NCBI GenBank assembly: GCA_905479885.1
Contig: CAJQOE010000093.1
Coordinates: forward strand, 1 to 14,716
Direction: 5' to 3'
Origin: an uncultured Rickettsiaceae bacterium
GTDB taxonomy: Bacteria > Pseudomonadota > Alphaproteobacteria > Rickettsiales > Rickettsiaceae
Length of the DNA stretch: 14,716 nucleotides
Shown: in pieces, positions 7,945-14,716 of the stretch
Position numbering within the stretch: the stretch's first letter is position 1
Layout: each line of letters begins with the position of its first letter
Position numbers and translations under genes: made by a program
The notes under the pieces: generated by a model
Databases searched by the model: none
What the model saw: only the letters and a program-made list of their open reading frames with translations
What the model was told of the DNA's origin: nothing

Positions 7945-8283
7945 CTATTTATTTGGATTCCATGCTGAGTATGTTTCTAATTTTTTATTCTTAGATTTAT
8001 CTGGGTTGTAAGCATGCTTAGTACCAGTTAAATTTGGAATATGTTCTTGCTGCCAACTATAGGATGATGCGTTAGCATTAGGAATTTCATTATTAAGGTG
8101 ATGCAACCACGCATGCCACATAGGAGGCACCTTAGAGCTTTCAGCTTTTCCATTATATACGACAAAACGCTTAGAATGCCCTAAGTAATTCTTATTTTTA
8201 CCAACAAAATATTTATTACCAAACTGATCAACACCAATTTCTCTTGCAAAAAATTTAATCCACAAACTATTTATGAATGACAT
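7945..8283 (-). CDS. NDUFA12-family NADH:ubiquinone oxidoreductase subunit
   Basis: This is a homologue of the mitochondrial complex I accessory subunit NDUFA12 (B17.2), found in alphaproteobacteria. Family signs in the 112 residues are the opening REIGVDQFGNKYF, the RFVVYNG segment, the PPMWHAWLHH core and the closing YSAWNPNK. It should sit on the peripheral arm of complex I at the cytoplasmic face of the inner membrane. Its start overlaps the end of rnhA by 13 bp, which points to coupled expression. In many alphaproteobacteria this gene neighbours mlaD, as here. Confidence 0.9.
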   Translation of the reverse strand: MSFINSLWIKFFAREIGVDQFGNKYFVGKNKNYLGHSKRFVVYNGKAESSKVPPMWHAWLHHLNNEIPNANASSYSWQQEHIPNLTGTKHAYNPDKSKNKKLETYSAWNPNK

Positions 8284-8744
8284 TTGTCTAACTCTCTCCT
8301 CGCCAACTCCCTACCTTCAACAGCAAGTCTATCAGCGATATCATTACCTTCATTTTCCGAATGCCCTTTTACCCAGGACCAAACAATATCGTGTTTTTCT
8401 ATTTCATGCTGCAAATTTTTCCATAATGCAGCGTTTTTCACTGGCTTATTGTCGCTTTTACGCCAGTTGTTTTTTTCCCAGTTATGTATCCATTCTGTAA
8501 TACCTTTTTGAACGTACTTACTATCTGTATACAACTCGACTTTACAAGATGTTTTTAAAGTTTGCAAAGCAGAAATAGCTGCTTGAATTTCCATCTGATT
8601 ATTTGTAGTTTCAATCTGATGACCAAAAATTTCCTTGCGATTATTTTTAAAAATTAAAAGAGCACCCCACCCGCCTGGCCCAGGGTTGCCAGAGCATGCC
8701 CCATCTGTATATATTTCTACAAATGGTTTAGGAGGATTTGGCAT
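8271..8744 (-). CDS. rnhA: Ribonuclease HI
   Basis: It cleaves the RNA strand of RNA:DNA hybrids, removing R-loops and primer remnants in the cytoplasm. The 157 residues match the family length. The catalytic set is intact: D14 in YTDGACSGNPG, E52 in NNQMEIQA, D74 in LYTDSKYV and D138 in ADRLA, with H128 in VKGHS. It starts 2 nt after the sspB stop and overlaps the next gene, so it sits inside a tight operon. No strong ribosome-binding site is visible, consistent with coupling to sspB. Confidence 0.96.
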   Translation of the reverse strand: MPNPPKPFVEIYTDGACSGNPGPGGWGALLIFKNNRKEIFGHQIETTNNQMEIQAAISALQTLKTSCKVELYTDSKYVQKGITEWIHNWEKNNWRKSDNKPVKNAALWKNLQHEIEKHDIVWSWVKGHSENEGNDIADRLAVEGRELARRELDKCHS

Positions 8745-8746
8745 AA

Positions 8747-9244
8747 TTATTTTGTCTTTTTACGAAATTTGTCAATTGCTATAACTTCACCAGCTTTTTT
8801 TTCTGCTTCTTTGGTAGTAGAGTTAATCTTAGGTTTTGTCTTAAAGGAATCCTTGCTCTCTTTTTCTAAGCTACTATCTTCAACATACTCATCTTCATTG
8901 TTTTTTCTAAACTGAAGACTAAAATTTACCGAAGGGTCAACAAAACCCGTTAAGGCAGAGAACGGAATCTCTATAGTTTCAGGAATACTATTAAAAGCTA
9001 TATTTACAGAAAATCTATCTTGCAAGACCTGTAAGTTTTTGTACTGATATTGTAGAACTATAGTGATTTCTTTGGGATAACGCTGCCTGACATGTCTTGA
9101 TAATATCACTTCAGGGTAATCAGTACGAAAAGAAATATAAAAACATTGATCATCACCCAGGCCATTATCTTGCGTATCTAGCAAAACCTTACGCACGATT
9201 GCTAACATTGCTTCGTCGATTAATGATTGATAGTCAACTGCCAT
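8747..9244 (-). CDS. sspB: SspB-family ClpXP adaptor
   Basis: SspB tethers ssrA-tagged proteins to the ClpXP protease. The 165-residue protein has the alphaproteobacterial SspB fold signature: YISFRTDYPEVILS, the RYPKEITIVLQYQY strand region, and IPETIEIPFSALTGFVDPSV. A charged, flexible linker (about 120-152) then leads to a conserved C-terminal tail, GEVIAIDKFRKK. By family knowledge this tail resembles the alphaproteobacterial ClpX-docking peptide. It lies immediately downstream of ssrA on the same strand, pairing the tag RNA with its reader. No clear ribosome-binding site precedes the ATG; it may be transcribed from the ssrA promoter or one within that gene. Confidence 0.88.
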   Translation of the reverse strand: MAVDYQSLIDEAMLAIVRKVLLDTQDNGLGDDQCFYISFRTDYPEVILSRHVRQRYPKEITIVLQYQYKNLQVLQDRFSVNIAFNSIPETIEIPFSALTGFVDPSVNFSLQFRKNNEDEYVEDSSLEKESKDSFKTKPKINSTTKEAEKKAGEVIAIDKFRKKTK

Positions 9245-9271
9245 ATATCTACATAATAATTTTATTTAATA

Positions 9272-9530
9272 GGACTTTTCTGTTGCCAGGTAAGTCCCCA
9301 ACCCCGTGGCTAGCTACAATTAAGCAGCAACAGCCGACAAGCGATTATTATCGTTTGCATTTACTTTTTTTGACCCAAGATCAAAAGATCCAGCGGAATC
9401 ATACTGGGTAAAAATTATCCCTTTACTAAACTCGTCGATCCTATTTCGCTCCCATAAATAAATGGTGGAAGCGCCGGGTACCGCCCCCGGGTCCGAAGTT
9501 CTTATTTCGAACAACGTTTATTACCATAGC
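9272..9530 (-). ncRNA. ssrA: Two-piece (permuted) tmRNA
   Basis: On the minus strand the acceptor piece comes first: CTTCGGACCCGGGGG..., a T-arm stem, then CGCTTCC-A-CCA ending at 9463. After only 9 nt the coding piece begins at 9453 with GGGAGCG, pairing with CGCTTCC as a 7-bp acceptor stem that includes the G3-U70 alanine identity pair. The D-loop-like GGATCGACGAG follows. The coding piece encodes the tag from resume codon GCA (9356-9358) to TAA (9320-9322). A GGACTT/AAGTCC hairpin (9272-9297) lies near the 3' end. The permuted order is the known alphaproteobacterial form. The outer ends (about 9530 and about 9272) are estimates. Confidence 0.93.
9320..9358 (-). other. tmRNA proteolysis-tag reading frame
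   Basis: The resume codon GCA (9356-9358) opens a 12-codon frame, ANDNNRLSAVAA, followed by TAA. With the alanine carried by the tmRNA itself, the appended tag would be AANDNNRLSAVAA. The AVAA end matches alphaproteobacterial ClpXP degrons, and the AND start suits SspB recognition. Confidence 0.92.
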
Positions 9531-9552
9531 TACAATTTAGTAGCAACTACGT

Positions 9553-9582
9553 ATTATAACGTACATACCTACATACTGTAAA
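9553..9582 (-). promoter_or_regulatory. Sigma-70-type promoter of ssrA
   Basis: On the minus strand TTTACA (9577-9582) is followed after 18 bp by a perfect TATAAT (9553-9558). Transcription would begin near 9546, shortly upstream of the tmRNA acceptor piece. It lies between the def-like stop and ssrA. Confidence 0.72.
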
Positions 9583-9597
9583 GTAAAAGCAGTTATT

Positions 9598-10098
9598 TTA
9601 TTTAGATTTTTGCATCTTTTTTAGCAAAATATTTCTCTTTAATGGTGATAGATAATCTAAAAACACTTTGCCATCTAGATAATCTAGTTCGTGCTGTATC
9701 ACCGTTGCCATCCAACCACTAGCTTTTAGCGACTCTTTCTGGCCATTATAATCCAGATATTCAACTTCAATATGTTTAGGGCGAGTAATTTCAGCTCTGA
9801 TTCCTGGATAACTTAATGAACCTTCTTCAAATACCTGAACTTCAGATGAAGCATAAGTAATCAATGGATTAATCAGCACATATGGTTGTCTCGTATTATT
9901 TTCTTGCAAGTCAATAACGTCTATTCTTTGCAGAATGCCAACCATATTGGCCCCAAGCCCAACTGCACCATGTTGGTACATAATGTTAAACATTTGATCG
10001 ACAATAAAGCGCACCTTGTCATCTACATCCAGGACCCTTGCTGCTTGCTTTTTAAAAATACCATTTGGTGCATAAACTATCTCTATTGAGGTTTGCAT
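9598..10098 (-). CDS. Peptide deformylase-like protein with degenerate active site
   Basis: The 166-residue frame aligns along its length with peptide deformylase, which removes the formyl group from nascent N-termini. Three active-site positions differ from the canonical enzyme. GxGLAAxQ is GLGANM, with Met52 in place of the Gln. EGCLS is EGSLS, with Ser94 in place of the metal-binding Cys. HExxH is HELDY, so His136 and Glu137 remain but the third ligand is Tyr140. Two of three metal ligands are therefore absent and deformylase activity is unlikely (inference). The frame is intact, so this is not simple decay. Rickettsiae are known to carry deformylase-like paralogues beside a true def gene. 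It lies 7 bp after the mscS-like gene. Confidence 0.88.
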   Translation of the reverse strand: MQTSIEIVYAPNGIFKKQAARVLDVDDKVRFIVDQMFNIMYQHGAVGLGANMVGILQRIDVIDLQENNTRQPYVLINPLITYASSEVQVFEEGSLSYPGIRAEITRPKHIEVEYLDYNGQKESLKASGWMATVIQHELDYLDGKVFLDYLSPLKRNILLKKMQKSK

Positions 10099-10105
10099 TG
10101 AATTT

Positions 10106-11284
10106 TTATGACCTGATTATTGTTTGGAATGCCTTTAATTCAAATTTTGGTAAGACCCCTAATAAATGATCAAAAATATCAGCTTGGATATTTTCATAAT
10201 TAGCCCATCTAGTATCCTTAGTAAATACATATAATTCTATAGGAAGACCAGTAGGAGTTGGGTCAAGTTCACGTACTAAAAAAGTAAAGCCTTCTTGATG
10301 AATTCCTTGATTGCTTCTAAGATATTGCTCTATGTAATATCTAAACATGGATATGTTTGTTTTTTCGGCTTTTGCACTAAAGAGTTCAGGGTTATCCTTA
10401 ACTAGAGGGAGCATAGCAGGCATTTTTTTGAGCACATTTAAACTGGTCTGGTCACAAATTTTAATCGTATCCATATCCAAACTAATGGATCTTTTAATAC
10501 GTCTTCCGCCTTCTTCAAACATTTGGCGCCAATTTTTTACACTTGTCACCAAGAACGCTGAAGTTGGAACAGTAGTATAGGTACCATCAAAATTGCGGAT
10601 TACTACTACCGTAATAGTAATTTTTTTAATATCTCCATCGGCATTATATTGAGGTAAAGTTACCCAATCTCCAACCTGTATAATATTTTGAAAAGTAAGC
10701 TGTAAACTTGCCAATAAACCAAGGACCGTGTCTTTAAAAACAAAAGTCAATAAGGCAGCTGCCGCGCCTAAACTAGTAAATAACGATGAAATTGGAATAC
10801 TTAAAACTAAAGATAAAACGCTCAACACAGCGCACATACTTACTACAAGCTTAAGAATATTCATATGCAAGCCAATAGCAATTTTTGCTGATTTGCGTTT
10901 GCTCTTATAAATATCAACAGTAATATCCATTAAAGTGTGCAATACTGAAGTTATGGTTACAACTATATATATACCAAGAGTCACCTCTTTAATCCTAAGC
11001 ATTGCGGCATTCATAAGATCATGCTTATTTAAAACATCCCCCCAAATCGTAAGGTATATAGCAAGAAACAGCCATATTGCATGTTTTGATAAATTATGCT
11101 TAGCAAAAATTTTTCTATAATCCGTATTTTTTCTATCTACAATTTTTCCAACACTTGGTAAAATTAATTTTTTGACTACAACAAGCAATGGATAAAAAGC
11201 TATAACCATTATAGCAAGCATGACTAGTAATTGATTACCTTCGTATAGTGAGTATACATTTTTAATAGCAAATAACTCATGCAT
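10106..11284 (-). CDS. MscS-family mechanosensitive channel, YbdG type
   Basis: This is an inner-membrane channel that releases solutes on osmotic down-shock. N-terminal helices are followed by the pore region (about residues 150-200, with LGAAAALLTFVFKDTVLGLLAS) and a cytoplasmic domain. The segment FDGTYTTVPTSAFLVTSVKNW followed by GGRRIKRSI is distinctive of the YbdG/MscM subgroup. The frame can be extended to a TTG at 11296, but that TTGGAG contains the ribosome-binding site (GGAG 11290-11293) for the ATG at 11284, which I prefer, giving 392 residues. The def-like gene follows closely and is probably cotranscribed. Confidence 0.92.
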   Translation of the reverse strand: MHELFAIKNVYSLYEGNQLLVMLAIMVIAFYPLLVVVKKLILPSVGKIVDRKNTDYRKIFAKHNLSKHAIWLFLAIYLTIWGDVLNKHDLMNAAMLRIKEVTLGIYIVVTITSVLHTLMDITVDIYKSKRKSAKIAIGLHMNILKLVVSMCAVLSVLSLVLSIPISSLFTSLGAAAALLTFVFKDTVLGLLASLQLTFQNIIQVGDWVTLPQYNADGDIKKITITVVVIRNFDGTYTTVPTSAFLVTSVKNWRQMFEEGGRRIKRSISLDMDTIKICDQTSLNVLKKMPAMLPLVKDNPELFSAKAEKTNISMFRYYIEQYLRSNQGIHQEGFTFLVRELDPTPTGLPIELYVFTKDTRWANYENIQADIFDHLLGVLPKFELKAFQTIIRS

Positions 11285-11374
11285 GTTTTTCTCCAATTTT
11301 AAATAAATTCACAGTATAGTACACAACTTCCACTAGGTACATACTGTTTTTTCTCCGTTCAAGAGAATTTAGGA

Positions 11375-11403
11375 TAGACAAATGTCTTTTTATTGATTAT
11401 AAA
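11375..11403 (+). promoter_or_regulatory. Promoter of tRNA-Phe
   Basis: TAGACA (11375-11380) and TATAAA (11398-11403) are separated by 17 bp. The predicted start would be only a few bases before the tRNA 5' end at 11414. Confidence 0.65.
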
Positions 11404-11413
11404 CTTCTCACAT

Positions 11414-11489
11414 GGCCAGATAGCTCAGTTGGTAGAGCAAAGGACTGAAAATCCTTGTGTCGGCGGTTCGACCCCGTCTCTGGCCACCA
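11414..11489 (+). tRNA. tRNA-Phe(GAA)
   Basis: All four stems form. The acceptor is GGCCAGA/TCTGGCC with discriminator A and encoded CCA. The D arm is GCTC/GAGC, the anticodon stem AAGGA/TCCTT with loop CTGAAAA (anticodon GAA), and the T arm GGCGG/CCGTC with loop TTCGACC. Its end lies 9 bp from the stop codon of the convergent dehydrogenase gene. Confidence 0.97.
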
Positions 11490-11498
11490 CTTATAAAA

Positions 11499-12290
11499 TC
11501 ACTGAGCTGTCCAACCTCCATCCATTGAAAGCGCAGTTCCTGTAATAGATGCAGCCTCTTTACTACATAAATAATACACCAAAGAAGCTACTTCTTCTAT
11601 TTCTACAAATTTCTTAGTAGCTTGCGCAGCAAGTAACACGTTATTTACCACATCATCCTCTGTCATATTACGTGCCTTAGCCGTATCTGCAATTTGCCCT
11701 AATACCAATGGAGTTTTAACATAACCAGGACAAATTGAATTTACCGTGATGCCTTCTCTTGCTACTTCTAGAGCCACAGCTTTTGATAAACCGTGTATAC
11801 CATGCTTTGCGGCTACATAAGCTGATTTAAAAGGCGACGCCACCAGAGCGTGCGCTGAAGCAATATTAATAATCCTACCCCATTTTTGACTTTTCATAGA
11901 CGGTAAGGAGTTTTTAATGGTGTAAAATGATGCATTTAAACAAACACGCATAATTAGCTCCCATTTATCTGCTGGAAATTCGTCGACTGGTGACACAAAC
12001 TGAATACCGGCATTATTTACCAAAATATCTATTTTAGCAAAATTTTCAATAATAGTGCTAAACATTGCATCTATCTCTTCTGGCTTAGACAAGTCTGCAC
12101 TATTATACAGTACATCAGTAGCACCAAGGACGGTTAGCTCTGCTAATATTGTATCTATTTCTAACTCACTTCCAAAACCATTAATTACCACGCTCGCACC
12201 TTCGCTAGCAAATTTTTTAGCTATACCGAGCCCGATGCCACTAGTTGATCCGGTAATCACCGCTACTTTATCTTTCATAAACTTAACCAT
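11499..12290 (-). CDS. 3-hydroxybutyrate dehydrogenase (SDR family)
   Basis: This short-chain dehydrogenase/reductase most resembles bacterial D-3-hydroxybutyrate dehydrogenase, which interconverts 3-hydroxybutyrate and acetoacetate with NAD. The cofactor motif is TGSTSGIG (13-20), followed by NNAG (92-95). The catalytic set is N119, S145, Y158 and K162 (YVAAK). The C-terminus, SITGTALSMDGGWTAQ, is typical of the family. The start at 12290 gives 263 residues, but ATG at 12278 (MKDKVAV) fits the usual SDR start better; neither has a strong ribosome-binding site. It is divergent from the zinc-finger/MFS pair. Acetoacetyl-CoA reductase is the main alternative assignment. Confidence 0.87.
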   Translation of the reverse strand: MVKFMKDKVAVITGSTSGIGLGIAKKFASEGASVVINGFGSELEIDTILAELTVLGATDVLYNSADLSKPEEIDAMFSTIIENFAKIDILVNNAGIQFVSPVDEFPADKWELIMRVCLNASFYTIKNSLPSMKSQKWGRIINIASAHALVASPFKSAYVAAKHGIHGLSKAVALEVAREGITVNSICPGYVKTPLVLGQIADTAKARNMTEDDVVNNVLLAAQATKKFVEIEEVASLVYYLCSKEAASITGTALSMDGGWTAQ

Positions 12291-12296
12291 TTTTAT

Positions 12297-12325
12297 TTTA
12301 AAAATTTTTCTAACTGTAGTATACT
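12297..12325 (+). promoter_or_regulatory. Candidate promoter of the zinc-finger/MFS unit
   Basis: TTTAAA (12297-12302) and TATACT (12320-12325) are 17 bp apart and about 32 bp before the zinc-finger ATG. The -10 match is good and the -35 is modest. Confidence 0.45.
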
Positions 12326-12357
12326 ACCCAGCAATTAGAAAACTTAAACAAATAATT

Positions 12358-12531
12358 ATGCAATCTATAGAAACAGAAAAGACAAAATCAAACTCTGTGT
12401 CTTGTAAAGGCAAGGAGGCACCCTATGATCATCCTAAAATCTATCTTGAAATAGATACTAAGGTTGGTAGGATTGACTGCCCATATTGTAGCAAAATTTT
12501 TGTATTAGATAAGCAAGATAGTAAATCGTGA
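12358..12531 (+). CDS. CHCC zinc-finger protein, NDUFS6-like
   Basis: This small protein of 57 residues has the zf-CHCC arrangement: C16, H25 in the DHPKIYLEI segment, then C41 and C44 in CPYC. This domain is the bacterial counterpart of the complex I subunit NDUFS6, which binds zinc on the peripheral arm. The same frame is open further upstream to 12055, but that part is antisense to the dehydrogenase gene and precedes the promoter. The ATG at 12358 matches the family length. Its TGA overlaps the GTG start of the MFS gene (GTGA), so the two are translationally coupled. Confidence 0.9.
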   Translation: MQSIETEKTKSNSVSCKGKEAPYDHPKIYLEIDTKVGRIDCPYCSKIFVLDKQDSKS

Positions 12532-13769
12532 ATAAAAAAAGCTTTCTAATCTCTATCTTTACTGTTTTCGTGCAATATTATGATTACCATTTATTTGGTT
12601 TTCTAGCTGCTAATATTGCAGGGCATTTTTTTCCCGCTGATAATATTACTATACAATTATTAAATACATATTTCCTTATGGCTCTTGCCATGATCGCTAA
12701 ACCTGCTGGAGCTATAATTTTTGGTAAAATTGGCGATATACGCGGTAGATCAAATAGCTTTAAAATTAGTCTGGTGGGTACGGCTATAGCATCCACTATT
12801 TTATTTGCTATCCCTTCTTACGAATCTATTGGACTTATTTCTGCATTTTTGTTGCTAATATGCCGTATGGCTATTTGTGCATTTGTTACCTCAGGATCAG
12901 ATGGCGTGCGTATATATATTTATGAACACATTGATAAGTCAAGGCAATGTCTAGGAATTGGTATAACCACCCTCTTTACCCAAGCTGGATCTTTAACTGC
13001 TTCAGTATCAGCATGGTTTTTTACATTAAATTATCTACCAGAATATAGCTGGCGATTTGCTTTTTTATTAGGTGGGTTTTTAGGATTATTTGTTCTCATA
13101 GCAATGAAAGTTACTAATTTTTCTGATAGCAAACCTGTAAAAGATGATGCAAGTTTTGAAAAATTTCGTGAATGGTCACTGGCTAAAATTATTAAATCCA
13201 ATTGGCGCCTATTCCTGTTATGTTTGACACTTGCCGGTGCTATTGGTAGCACGAATCAGTTTTTGATAATATTTTTTGGAACTTATAACTTTGAAATATT
13301 GCATACTATTGATCGCTCCAGCATGCAGTCATATATATCATTAGCTATTGTCGCCTATATGATTTTTAGTATTATAGGTGGTCATTTGGCCGATAAATTT
13401 GGTAGATATCCTGTCACAGTTATTGCTTCAGTAATTGTCATTGCTTTATGTGTTCTACTATGTATATCCTTAAGAAAGATGATTTTAAATGAATGGCTAT
13501 TTATTACAATTGCTGCTGTAATGCCTTTTATTACAATGTCTTCTGCTGCTATTTTAAAACAATCAATCCCAGTAGCGATTAGATATCGTTTATTCTCTCT
13601 AAGCCATGCGATTGGGTCTGTTATACTCTCTGCTCCAACGGCTTTTCTTTCGACTTTACTTTATCACAAAACAGGAATCTCATGGCTACCAGTTTGCTAT
13701 TTTATGGCTATGATTTTACTGATATCTTTTTCGCTATATCACCTAAATAAACATACTGTGCAGGAATAA
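12528..13769 (+). CDS. MFS transporter, ProP-like metabolite:H+ symporter
   Basis: This 413-residue, 12-helix major facilitator carries the family loop motifs GKIGDIRGR (about 65-73) after helix 2 and GGHLADKFGRYPV in the second half. The opening FVQYYDYHLFGFLA and the SGSDGVRIYIYEHI stretch resemble rickettsial proline/betaine (ProP) type members of the metabolite:H+ symporter group. The substrate cannot be told from sequence. The GTG start overlaps the zinc-finger stop and has no strong ribosome-binding site, so expression is probably by coupling. A terminator hairpin begins at the stop codon. Confidence 0.9.
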   Translation: MNKKSFLISIFTVFVQYYDYHLFGFLAANIAGHFFPADNITIQLLNTYFLMALAMIAKPAGAIIFGKIGDIRGRSNSFKISLVGTAIASTILFAIPSYESIGLISAFLLLICRMAICAFVTSGSDGVRIYIYEHIDKSRQCLGIGITTLFTQAGSLTASVSAWFFTLNYLPEYSWRFAFLLGGFLGLFVLIAMKVTNFSDSKPVKDDASFEKFREWSLAKIIKSNWRLFLLCLTLAGAIGSTNQFLIIFFGTYNFEILHTIDRSSMQSYISLAIVAYMIFSIIGGHLADKFGRYPVTVIASVIVIALCVLLCISLRKMILNEWLFITIAAVMPFITMSSAAILKQSIPVAIRYRLFSLSHAIGSVILSAPTAFLSTLLYHKTGISWLPVCYFMAMILLISFSLYHLNKHTVQE

Positions 13770-13801
13770 ACCACTAAAGTTCTCGGTGACCAGTGGTTTT
13801 T
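13768..13801 (+). terminator. Rho-independent terminator after the MFS gene
   Basis: AAACCACT (13768-13775) pairs with AGTGGTTT (13792-13799) around a 16-nt loop, followed by further Ts. It overlaps the stop of the converging broken gene on the minus strand and may act in both directions. Confidence 0.7.
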
Positions 13802-14716
13802 GTCTTGGCCTTTGCTGTAACTACAGGCTGTTTATCAGAAGCTGTCTGCACTTGCTCTCGTATTTCTTTAGTTGCAATAGTTTTTACATTCTCTTTTAGT
13901 TTTTCAAAGGTAGTACGAGTAGGGGCTAATTGCTTTCTAATATCGTTAGTAATTTTTTTATTAACATAATGGTTTATTGCCTTTAAGCCATGGTGTTTGA
14001 CACTCTACCAATTGAATGTAACATACGATCTTTCATACCCATTTGAACATTAGATATAGCTTCTATATCTTTATCAAACCTTGATACTCCTTTTGAATCC
14101 TTTGCATAATACGCCTCTTTCTCTGATTCGGAAATAATGCCCTGTCTTTCGCTTATTTCTATTATTTCGTGAGCAAATTCTTTGATATCGCTCTTAGACA
14201 TATGGGTTTTATTTTCTAATTTTTGCAAGGATGATTCTACTAGTTCATTCATCTCTTTTGCTGCAGCAAAGGATGGAGATTTATGCCGTTCTTCTAGCAA
14301 AACGTATAGCGCCTTCTACGGTGAATACATGTTGACCACTTTCGCTTACTTGATGTCCTGTCCATTGAAGCTGAGTGGATGGAGGAATTAAATACTCTTC
14401 TTCATAAGGTATCTCCGATATAGCAGAAATGCTCTTACCATGTACATTTTTGTAAATAACTTGCACTCCGCCATTAAAATCCTTCTGAGAAGACATGGCA
14501 GTACTGATGAACGATTGCTCTACAGATACTTCATGCGTTTGAGCTTTTTCTAACATTTTGTTCAAACCATAAGTATCTTGATTGCGTACTACGTATGGTA
14601 ACTCTATATCCGGCACCTTGGTTAACGCATAGGAAGCAACTGCAACATGAGCTACAAGATCTGGAATATCCTCTATTGCCAAATTTTCGTGTTGACCGCG
14701 CATTAGAGCATTCATT
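13774..14716 (-). pseudogene. Frameshifted ADP-ribosyltransferase-like gene, 5' end outside the window
   Basis: Three frames join in order on the minus strand. Segment 1 (14716-14281) reads as an R-S-E class ADP-ribosyltransferase, a fold that moves ADP-ribose from NAD to a target. Its signs are INALMRG-like at the edge, R44 in LPYVVRN, the STS-like FISTA (S71-T72), GKSISAIS, and the ExE turn EEEYLIPP (E105, E107). It stops at 14281-14283. Segment 2 (to 13983) continues from LLEERHKSPSF, one base out of register, near the TTTT run at 14299-14302. Segment 3 starts about 14006 in another frame (LKAINHYVNKKITNDIRKQL) and ends at TAG 13774-13776 as a Lys-rich tail. Two shifts suggest a pseudogene. 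Secreted effector origin is inference. Confidence 0.65.

Noticed and set aside
9359..9514. Part of a 64-codon minus-strand frame upstream of the tag
   Set aside because: This is structural tmRNA sequence; only the tag (9320-9358) is translated.
9311..9537. 11-bp direct repeat tagctacaatt at 9311-9321 and 9527-9537 in and beside ssrA
   Set aside because: It is too short to interpret; it may reflect RNA structure or chance.
11285..11296. TTG start giving a longer MscS-like protein
   Set aside because: The TTGGAG contains the ribosome-binding site for the ATG at 11284, which is the better start.
12055..12357. Upstream extension of the CHCC zinc-finger frame
   Set aside because: It is antisense to the dehydrogenase gene and crosses the likely promoter; the ATG at 12358 gives the family length.

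Overview
The window is AT-rich, densely coding bacterial DNA, most likely from a member of the Rickettsiales (probably Rickettsiaceae or a near relative). The evidence is a virB3-virB4-virB6 type IV secretion block in the rickettsial order, a two-piece (circularly permuted) alphaproteobacterial tmRNA, an alphaproteobacterial SspB, two mitochondrial-type complex I accessory subunits (NDUFA12-like and the NDUFS6-like zinc finger), and several eroding genes of the kind seen in reductive genomes. The family-level assignment is inference.

Layout. Positions 1-4458 hold a minus-strand operon virB3 > virB4 > virB6. Its distal gene, virB6, is cut short by what looks like one end of an IS21-type insertion sequence. 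Beyond that end, a 103-bp exact copy of virB6 sequence lies in the opposite orientation at the window edge. Positions 4693-5493 encode a PlsC acyltransferase (minus), divergent from trpS (plus, 5561-6550). Just after trpS is a three-frame gene relic (about 6540-6866) ending at a strong hairpin. A 109-residue orphan (minus) follows. Next to it are a 32-bp palindrome and a 55-bp decayed virB6 fragment lying about 6.7 kb from the virB6 gene.

Positions 7484-9582 carry a minus-strand run: ssrA (tmRNA) with a clear promoter, then sspB, rnhA, the NDUFA12-like gene and mlaD. The ssrA RNA and the SspB adaptor that should recognise its tag are adjacent; the encoded tag reads ANDNNRLSAVAA. Upstream are a YbdG-type MscS channel and a peptide deformylase-like gene that has lost key active-site residues. 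A tRNA-Phe (plus) has its own promoter.

Positions 11499-12290 encode 3-hydroxybutyrate dehydrogenase (minus). It is divergent from a two-gene plus-strand unit, an NDUFS6-like zinc finger overlapping an MFS transporter, which closes with a terminator. The right edge (13774-14716, minus) is a frameshifted gene whose first part reads as an R-S-E class ADP-ribosyltransferase, a possible former secreted effector.

No complete novel multi-gene system is visible. The most interesting items are the likely catalytically dead deformylase paralogue, the broken ADP-ribosyltransferase gene, the disrupted and scattered virB6 sequence, and the ssrA-sspB pairing.
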